From contig NZ_JANIFJ010000001.1 of the NCBI RefSeq assembly GCF_024519155.1, forward strand, positions 930,001 through 994,000: 64,000 nucleotides of DNA. The letters are read 5' to 3'. The notes under the pieces are model-generated. The model did no database searches and had not been told where the DNA came from. It saw only the letters and a list, made by a program, of their open reading frames with translations. The position numbers and the translations under genes are program-made. Shown here one piece after another: positions 58,852 to 64,000 of the stretch; the first letter of the stretch is position 1, and each line of letters begins with the position of its first letter. Source of the stretch: Mangrovibrevibacter kandeliae. Its GTDB lineage: Bacteria > Pseudomonadota > Alphaproteobacteria > Rhizobiales > Rhizobiaceae.

Positions 58852-60501
58852 TCAGCCGATTTCGCGCGTCGTCGAGAAGACGATCTGCGGGTAGTTCTTC
58901 TGGGCGTACGAGATGTCCCAGGCGCTGCGGGCGAGGAAGACCGGCCGCTCGGCCCGGTCGAAGGCCATGTCGCCCTTGTTGGCGTTGACGAAGCGCTCGA
59001 GCTCGGCCGGCTCCTCGCAGCTGACCCAGCGGGCCGTGTCGAAGGCGGCGCTCTCCAGCATGATCGTCACGCCGTACTCGACCTCGAGCCGCGAGACGAG
59101 GACGTCGAGCTGCAGCGCGCCGACGACGCCGACGAGCCAGGAGGAGCCGAGCATTGGCCGGAACACCTGTGTGACGCCCTCTTCGGCGAGGTCGTTCAGC
59201 GCGCGGGTCATCTGCTTGACCTTCATCGCGTCCGGCAGGCGCACGCGGCGGATCAGCTCCGGCGCGAAGCTCGGAATGCCGGTGACGCTGAAGGTCGAGC
59301 CCTCCGTCAGCGTGTCGCCGACAGACAGCGTGCCGTGGTTCGGGATGCCGACGATGTCGCCGGCCACCGCCTCGTCCACCACCTCGCGCTCGCGGGCGAA
59401 GAAGAACATCGGGCTCGCGATCTTCAGCTCCTTGCCGCTGCGCACGTTCTTCAGCTTCATGCCGCGCTTGAAGACGCCGGAGGTCAGCCGCACGAAGGCG
59501 ACGCGGTCGCGATGGTTGGGGTCCATGTTGGCCTGGATCTTCAGGACGAACCCCGAGACCTCGTTCATCGCCGGCTCGATCGGCTTCGGCTCGGCCGGCT
59601 GCGGCAGCGGCGGCGGCGCGAAGCTGCGCACGGCGTCGAGCAGTTCGCGCACGCCGATCTCCCGCATCGCCGAGCCGAAGATGACCGGCGTCATGTGGCC
59701 CTGCCGGTAGGATTCGAGGTCGAAGGAGGGCAGCGAGGCGCGCGCGATGTCCATCGCCTCCATCGCCGGACCGAAGACCGGGTCGCCGGTCAATCTCGGC
59801 TCGGTCAGGAAGCTTTCGACGTCGTCGAAGGTCTCGCGCGCCCGCGTGTTGCGGGTCAGCGTCACCGGCTGGCCGTCCTGGAAGGCGACGAGGCCGCGGA
59901 AGTCGGTGCCCATGCCCATCGGCCAGGTGATCGGCGCGACGTCGAGCGCGAGGCCCGACATGATCTCGTCGAGGATCTCGAGCGGGTCGCGGCCCTCGCG
60001 GTCGATCTTGTTGACGAAGGTGATGATCGGGATGTCGCGCAGGCGGCAGACCTCGAAGAGCTTGCGCGTCTGCGCCTCGATGCCCTTCGCCGCATCGATC
60101 ACCATGATCGCCGAGTCGACGGCGGTCAGCGTGCGGTAGGTGTCTTCCGAGAAGTCGGCGTGGCCGGGAGTGTCGAGGAGGTTCAGGACCAGCCCGTCAT
60201 ACTCGAAGGTCATCACCGAGGACGAGATCGAGATGCCGCGCTTCTGTTCGATCTCCATCCAGTCCGAGCGGGTGCGCCGGCGCTCGCCGCGCTCCTTGAC
60301 CTGGCCGGCGAGGCGGATCGCGCCGGACTCCAGGAGCAGCTTCTCGGTCAGCGTCGTCTTGCCGGCGTCCGGGTGCGAGATGATGGCGAAGGTGCGACGG
60401 CGGGTGTAGCCGGTCGCCGCATCGAAGAGCGCCGCGCGGGACGGGCCCTCGGGCCCGCCGTCGATCGGCGCCTCGGCCGTGAAGGTCTCGGTGGTATCCA
60501 T
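58852..60501 (-). CDS. prfC: Peptide chain release factor 3
   Basis: A 549-residue translational GTPase that recycles RF1/RF2 from the ribosome. G-motifs: SHPDAGKTTLTEK (P-loop), RGISISSSVM (switch I), DTPGHADFSEDTYR and NKIDREGRDP. ATG 60501 gives the common short N-terminal tail before the GTPase domain; upstream in-frame sequence is not conserved. A hairpin with a T-rich loop lies 70-110 bases upstream. Confidence 0.95.
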   Translation of the reverse strand: MDTTETFTAEAPIDGGPEGPSRAALFDAATGYTRRRTFAIISHPDAGKTTLTEKLLLESGAIRLAGQVKERGERRRTRSDWMEIEQKRGISISSSVMTFEYDGLVLNLLDTPGHADFSEDTYRTLTAVDSAIMVIDAAKGIEAQTRKLFEVCRLRDIPIITFVNKIDREGRDPLEILDEIMSGLALDVAPITWPMGMGTDFRGLVAFQDGQPVTLTRNTRARETFDDVESFLTEPRLTGDPVFGPAMEAMDIARASLPSFDLESYRQGHMTPVIFGSAMREIGVRELLDAVRSFAPPPLPQPAEPKPIEPAMNEVSGFVLKIQANMDPNHRDRVAFVRLTSGVFKRGMKLKNVRSGKELKIASPMFFFAREREVVDEAVAGDIVGIPNHGTLSVGDTLTEGSTFSVTGIPSFAPELIRRVRLPDAMKVKQMTRALNDLAEEGVTQVFRPMLGSSWLVGVVGALQLDVLVSRLEVEYGVTIMLESAAFDTARWVSCEEPAELERFVNANKGDMAFDRAERPVFLARSAWDISYAQKNYPQIVFSTTREIG

Positions 60502-60571
60502 GTTCTGGACCTGTCGTGAACGGAGCGGACGCCGGCTCGTGGTGCGGCATCCTGGCAAATCAGGCTCTGTC

Positions 60572-60609
60572 TAAGGGGCTTTGCCGGTTTTTTCCAGCAA
60601 GGCCCCTTA
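60572..60609 (-). promoter_or_regulatory. 13-bp hairpin with T/A-rich loop upstream of prfC
   Basis: TAAGGGGCTTTGC and GCAAGGCCCCTTA pair over 13 bp with one G-T wobble, around a 12-base loop containing six T on the plus strand. It lies between the pseudouridine synthase stop and prfC start, both on minus. No T-run follows on the minus strand, so it is not a normal terminator for the upstream gene; a leader or processing element is possible. Confidence 0.5.
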
Positions 60610-60638
60610 CATCGTATCGGGCGGCCGCGAAGAAAAGG

Positions 60639-61376
60639 CTAAGCCGCCCGCGACGGCAGCAGCGCCTCGATGTCGGCCCCGTCCAGCACCTTGAGCGCGC
60701 CGGGCTCGAGGTCGGCCGGCAGCTCCAGCCCGCCCATGCGGTCGCGGTGCAGCGCCTCCACGTGGTTGCCGAGCGCGGCGAACATGCGTCGGACCTGATG
60801 ATAGCGGCCTTCGGTGAGGACGACATCCACCTCGGTGGGCGAGCGCTCCGTCATCGCCACCGGCAGCAGCGGGTTCTCCTCGCCCTCCAGCAGCAGCGTG
60901 CCCGCAGCCAACACGTCGGCTTCGTTGCCGCGAAGCGGGCGGGCGAGAGTGACGCGGTAGCGCTTCTCGACATGGTGCTTGGGCGAGATGACACGGTGCA
61001 GGAGCGCGCCGTCGTCGGTCATCAGGAGCAGACCGGAGGTCTCCTTGTCGAGCCGGCCGATGGTCGAAAGCGCCGGGTCGCGCCGCCGCCAGCGGGCAGG
61101 GAGGAGGCCGTAGACGAGCGGACCCGCCTCCTTGTGCGAGCAGGTGACGCCGAGCGGCTTGTGCAGCATCAGCACCATGCCGGGCAGCGGATCCAGCGGC
61201 TCGCCGTCGACGGTGAGATCGGCCGCCCAGTCCGGCGTCGGCGTGACCCGCTCCTCGGCGCTCGTCAGGGCGTCGTCGCCGAGGCGGACGCGGCCCTGAC
61301 GCGCCAGCATCTGGATCTCGCGGCGCGAGCCGTAGCCCATGTTGGCGAGCAGCTTGTCGAGACGGATGGACTTCAC
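60639..61376 (-). CDS. RsuA/RluB-family rRNA pseudouridine synthase
   Basis: A 245-residue enzyme that converts a specific rRNA uridine to pseudouridine. N-terminal S4 RNA-binding domain (IRLDKLLANMGYGSRREI), then the synthase domain with catalytic Asp in GRLDKETSGLLLMTDDG, and the late EGRYHQVRRMFAALGNHV. Similar to RsuA (16S U516) more than RluB by length. GTG start overlapping the methyltransferase stop (GTGA). Confidence 0.92.
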   Translation of the reverse strand: MKSIRLDKLLANMGYGSRREIQMLARQGRVRLGDDALTSAEERVTPTPDWAADLTVDGEPLDPLPGMVLMLHKPLGVTCSHKEAGPLVYGLLPARWRRRDPALSTIGRLDKETSGLLLMTDDGALLHRVISPKHHVEKRYRVTLARPLRGNEADVLAAGTLLLEGEENPLLPVAMTERSPTEVDVVLTEGRYHQVRRMFAALGNHVEALHRDRMGGLELPADLEPGALKVLDGADIEALLPSRAA

Positions 61377-62281
61377 TTCACCGCCTCGTAGACCTTGTAG
61401 CCGCCCTCGTCGGCGCGCGGCTCGACGCGGGCGAAGGCCTCGCGCAGCGGCGCCTCGTAGGGCAGGTGCCGGTTGGCGGTGATCCACAGCCGGCCGCCCC
61501 TGCGCAGCGCTGCCGCCGCACGGCGGATGAAGACCTGGCCGAGGCCGCGATCCTCGAGGCCGGCTGCATGAAAGGGCGGGTTCATCACCACGAAATCCAG
61601 GCCGTCGAGTTCTGCGGTTCGGGCATCAGCCCAGAGGAATCGGGCGCGCGGGTCGGCGACGTTGCGACGGCTGACCTCGATGGCGCGGCGGTCGAGGTCG
61701 ACCAGCGTCAGGTCGCTCACCTTCGACCAACGCAGCACCGCATGGGCAAGGACGCCGAGGCCGGAGCCGAAGTCGGCGCCGCGGCCGGCCAGTGGCGGGA
61801 GAACCTGAAGCAGCAGGGCACTGCCGGGATCGATCCTGTCCCAGCTGAAGATGCCGGGCTGCGTCCACAGGCCCAGCGCCTCGTCGAAGCGCGGCGCGCC
61901 GTCCGCGAGCGCCTCGGCAATGATGTCCAGCCTCGCCGGCCTCGCCGTCTCGGCGATGCGGTGATGGCTGCGTGCGCTGGCCGCAACGTCGCAGCCGAAG
62001 GCCTCCAGCTCCTTGGCGAGGCGTGAGCCGCCCTTGTCCTTCGGCGCAAGCGCGGTGAGGGCGCCGCCGGGCGCGAGGGCGCGCAGGGCGGCCGCCAGAA
62101 CGCAGCGCCGCTCGATCGTGCCGTGCGGGGCAAGGAGGGTGATTGCCGCAAGGCTCGCCTCCGGCTGCGCGGCGAGATCGACCGCGCCCGGCATCAGGGG
62201 CGAGAACTGCAGGGCGTCGGGCGGCAGGTCGACGAGATCGGCGGGCGGCACGCCGTAGAGGCCGTGGGGCAGGGAGGTCAT
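61373..62281 (-). CDS. RsmC-like class I SAM methyltransferase
   Basis: A 302-residue rRNA-guanine N2-methyltransferase-like protein. The N-terminal half is a degenerate methyltransferase-like domain (LAPKDKGGSRLAKELEAFG), and the C-terminal half is the active domain with GADFGSGLGVLAHAVL (SAM loop), VDLDRRAIEVSRRN, and the catalytic NPPFHA. This two-domain layout is typical of RsmC/RlmG. It is coupled by a 4-base overlap to the pseudouridine synthase gene, so both modify rRNA. Confidence 0.9.
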   Translation of the reverse strand: MTSLPHGLYGVPPADLVDLPPDALQFSPLMPGAVDLAAQPEASLAAITLLAPHGTIERRCVLAAALRALAPGGALTALAPKDKGGSRLAKELEAFGCDVAASARSHHRIAETARPARLDIIAEALADGAPRFDEALGLWTQPGIFSWDRIDPGSALLLQVLPPLAGRGADFGSGLGVLAHAVLRWSKVSDLTLVDLDRRAIEVSRRNVADPRARFLWADARTAELDGLDFVVMNPPFHAAGLEDRGLGQVFIRRAAAALRRGGRLWITANRHLPYEAPLREAFARVEPRADEGGYKVYEAVK

Positions 62282-62462
62282 GGCTCCCTCTATAGACGGG
62301 CGGCCCATCGGCACAAGCAGCAGAGCCGATCGCCTCTGCATCGCCGAGGTGCCGTTTCAGCAGGCTGTTCCAGGGCAAGCGCTTGCCGCGCAGGCTCATC
62401 CAGTGGTTGTCTGCGCGGTTTCCGGGACCACCTTCGTGCCTGACGATCGAAGGGAGGCCCGC

Positions 62463-63449
62463 ATGTCCATCGCCCGGCTCAGGCTCCGCCAGCCCGCTAG
62501 AACCGACCTTCGACGCCTCGTTTTCGGCGCGTGGCTCGAAATCGCCTCCTCTTTGGCCGCCACCTCCGCCGGCGAGGCGCAGGATCTGGACGCGTGGCGC
62601 CAGCAGGCGCTGGATTTGATGAACAAGGATCGCCAGTCGCAGGACCGCTCGGTGCTGACCCTCGGCGACGACCTCAATGCGGCGGCGCAGTCGCACGCCG
62701 AGGACATGCTTGCACGCAACTACTACTCTCATACCTCGCCGGACGGCGACGACGTGCAGGATCGCTACAGGGATGCCGGCGGAAGCCGGTGGGAACTCGT
62801 CGAGGAGAACATCGCGCGCTGCGCCGGATGCCGCCCGCCGATCACGCCCGAGACCCTCGAACGGCTGGAGACGGGCTGGATGAACAGTCCGCATCATCGG
62901 GAGAACATCCTGCGTGAAGGGATCGCCCGCTTCGGGTACGGGATCGTGCTCGACCCGCAGCAGGGCCTCTACGCGGTGCAGACCTTCGCCGGCCCTGGCA
63001 CGCCTCGCGGTCCGCAGGACGAGGCGCCGACCATTCTGGCGCAGGACGACGTCGCGACACGCGCGGCGACGGTCATCAATCGCGCGCGCTCCGAAGAAGG
63101 CGTCGCAGCCGTCGAGGCGAACGCGGCGCTGGTCGCGGCGGCGCGGAGCCTGCTGCCGGATCCGGATGCGGACGATCCCTCGCTCGAATTCCAGCAGAGC
63201 CTCCTCGAGGCCATTCCGGCCGAGCAGCGCAGTCGCTGGCGTTCGGTCGGCGTCGTCTCCGCAGCCTGCGGCGGCTGCGGCACGGAGCCGACGCTGGCGG
63301 ATCTTCGAGCCTTTCGCCGACAGTGGATGAACGACCCGCAGTATCGCCAGCGGCTGCTGGACCCCGCGGTCACCGACGTCGGTTTCGCCCTTCAGGCGAA
63401 CGGGACGGGACGCAAGATCGCCGTGCTGGTGCTCGCTTCGGCGCGGTAG
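62463..63449 (+). CDS. Secreted CAP-domain protein with second CAP-like region
   Basis: A 328-residue protein. After a basic N-terminus and a weak hydrophobic stretch (about residues 20-42) comes a CAP (SCP/PR-1) domain: LDLMNKDRQSQDRSVL, LNAAAQSHAEDMLARNYYSHTSPDG and SPHHRENILREGIARFGYGI. The paired His residues of the CAP cavity are present. The C-terminal 120 residues repeat CAP-like features (VINRARSEEGVAAVEANAALVAAARSLL, RQWMNDPQYRQRLLDPAVTDVGFAL) but lack the HxE core, so they look like a degenerate second copy. Function unknown. Confidence 0.85.
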   Translation: MSIARLRLRQPARTDLRRLVFGAWLEIASSLAATSAGEAQDLDAWRQQALDLMNKDRQSQDRSVLTLGDDLNAAAQSHAEDMLARNYYSHTSPDGDDVQDRYRDAGGSRWELVEENIARCAGCRPPITPETLERLETGWMNSPHHRENILREGIARFGYGIVLDPQQGLYAVQTFAGPGTPRGPQDEAPTILAQDDVATRAATVINRARSEEGVAAVEANAALVAAARSLLPDPDADDPSLEFQQSLLEAIPAEQRSRWRSVGVVSAACGGCGTEPTLADLRAFRRQWMNDPQYRQRLLDPAVTDVGFALQANGTGRKIAVLVLASAR

Positions 63450-63531
63450 CACGGGACGAGCGGCCGCCGCCGCTCTCCTGCAGTGCATGCGGTCGGATCA
63501 GTTCCGCCCTGAAGGCCGACGCAGGGATGTC

Positions 63532-64000
63532 TCACAGCACCCCGAGCATGCCGCCGTCGACATACAGGATCTGGCCGTTGACGTAGTCGGACGCCGACGA
63601 GGAGAGGAAGACCGCTGCGCCGACGAGCTCGCGCGGCTCGCCCCATCGGCCCGCCGGAGTGCGGCCCTTCACCCAAGCGTTGAAGGTCTCGTTGGCGACC
63701 AGCGCCTCGTTCATCTCGGTCAGCATGTAGCCGGGGCCGATGGCGTTGATCTGCAGGCCGTCGGCGGCCCATTCCGCCGCCATGCCTTGGGTCAGGAGCT
63801 TGATGCCGCCCTTGGCGACGACGTAGGGCGTGACCGTCTTGCGTGCGGCCTGGCTCATCAGCGAGCCGATGTTGACGATCTTGCCGCGGCCGCGCGGCAC
63901 CATGCGCCGGGCCGCCTCGCGCCCGACGAGGAAGGCGCTGGTGAGGTTGGTCGAGATCACCCGGTTCCAGTCGGCGAGGGAGAACTCCAGCAGCGGCTGG
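63532..64000 (-). CDS. SDR-family gluconate 5-dehydrogenase-like protein, 5' end outside window
   Basis: The C-terminal 156 residues of a classical SDR. The frame continues to the window end, so the cofactor-binding N-terminus is missing. Visible: NLTSAFLVGREAARRM, the catalytic serine in IVNIGSLMSQ, YVVAKGG (Tyr and Lys of the active site), INAIGPGYMLTEMN and the terminal VNGQILYVDGGM. The region resembles gluconate 5-dehydrogenase/IdnO, which interconverts gluconate and 5-ketogluconate, but substrate is uncertain without the full protein. Confidence 0.85.
   Translation of the reverse strand, partial: QPLLEFSLADWNRVISTNLTSAFLVGREAARRMVPRGRGKIVNIGSLMSQAARKTVTPYVVAKGGIKLLTQGMAAEWAADGLQINAIGPGYMLTEMNEALVANETFNAWVKGRTPAGRWGEPRELVGAAVFLSSSASDYVNGQILYVDGGMLGVL

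Overview
The window is a high-GC stretch of an alphaproteobacterial chromosome, most likely from the Hyphomicrobiales (Rhizobiales). The basis is inference from gene order and family resemblance: ctaA, argC, speB, rpsI, rplM, a PaaI-type thioesterase and metY lie close together as in rhizobia; the GlcNAc/MurNAc locus has a rhizobial ngc-type layout; and BA14K, DUF2842 and DUF2934 genes plus two EcfG-type (GGAAC - N16/17 - nGTT) promoter candidates are present. No rRNA, CRISPR array, insertion sequence, prophage or integrase was seen. One tRNA, tRNA-Pro(GGG), is present. Genes are dense, and many neighbours overlap by 4 bases (ATGA or GTGA).

Layout. 1-1.3 kb: end of a membrane diguanylate cyclase and tRNA-Pro. 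1.4-7.6 kb: a tightly coupled minus-strand operon of a GntR regulator, creatininase-family amidohydrolase, ketopantoate-reductase-like enzyme, SDR, M20 dipeptidase and amidase. 7.8-14.8 kb: a divergent Dpp/Opp-type ABC importer (binding protein, two permeases, two ATPases) followed by an M32 carboxypeptidase. Together these look like import and stepwise hydrolysis of a peptide- or amide-like compound. 14.8-25.8 kb: an amino-sugar locus. nagA, a SIS-domain deaminase/isomerase, a GntR/UTRA regulator and a BadF-type kinase run on minus; murQ, a CUT1 sugar importer, a Gfo/Idh/MocA oxidoreductase and a DUF218 protein run on plus. A shared TGGT-N7-TGGT element lies on each side of the divergent intergenic region.

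26.2-34.5 kb: a soluble double-PAS chemoreceptor, cardiolipin synthase and an endonuclease/phosphatase-family protein, an aldo/keto reductase, two small acidic proteins (one with an EcfG-type promoter), and a polysaccharide initiation/export pair. 34.7-43.2 kb: housekeeping genes (ctaA, hisC, argC, speB, rpsI, rplM, thioesterase, metY, cupin), with a parDE-like toxin-antitoxin pair between speB and rpsI. 43.4-53.8 kb: an orphan membrane protein, a SOUL haem-binding protein, two small secreted proteins, an MFS transporter, a hexapeptide acyltransferase, a SCO protein, prmA, aminopeptidase P and a BA14K protein.

54.1-57.9 kb holds the most interesting system: rsbR, rsbS, rsbT, an anti-sigma-like ATPase/PP2C phosphatase, and a gene that fuses an RsbT-like ATPase to a HisKA_2 histidine kinase. 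This is a stressosome/partner-switching module whose apparent output is a two-component kinase rather than RsbU and sigma B. A universal stress protein gene follows. 58.8-64 kb: prfC, an RsuA-type pseudouridine synthase, an RsmC-like methyltransferase, a CAP-domain protein, and an SDR gene cut by the window end.
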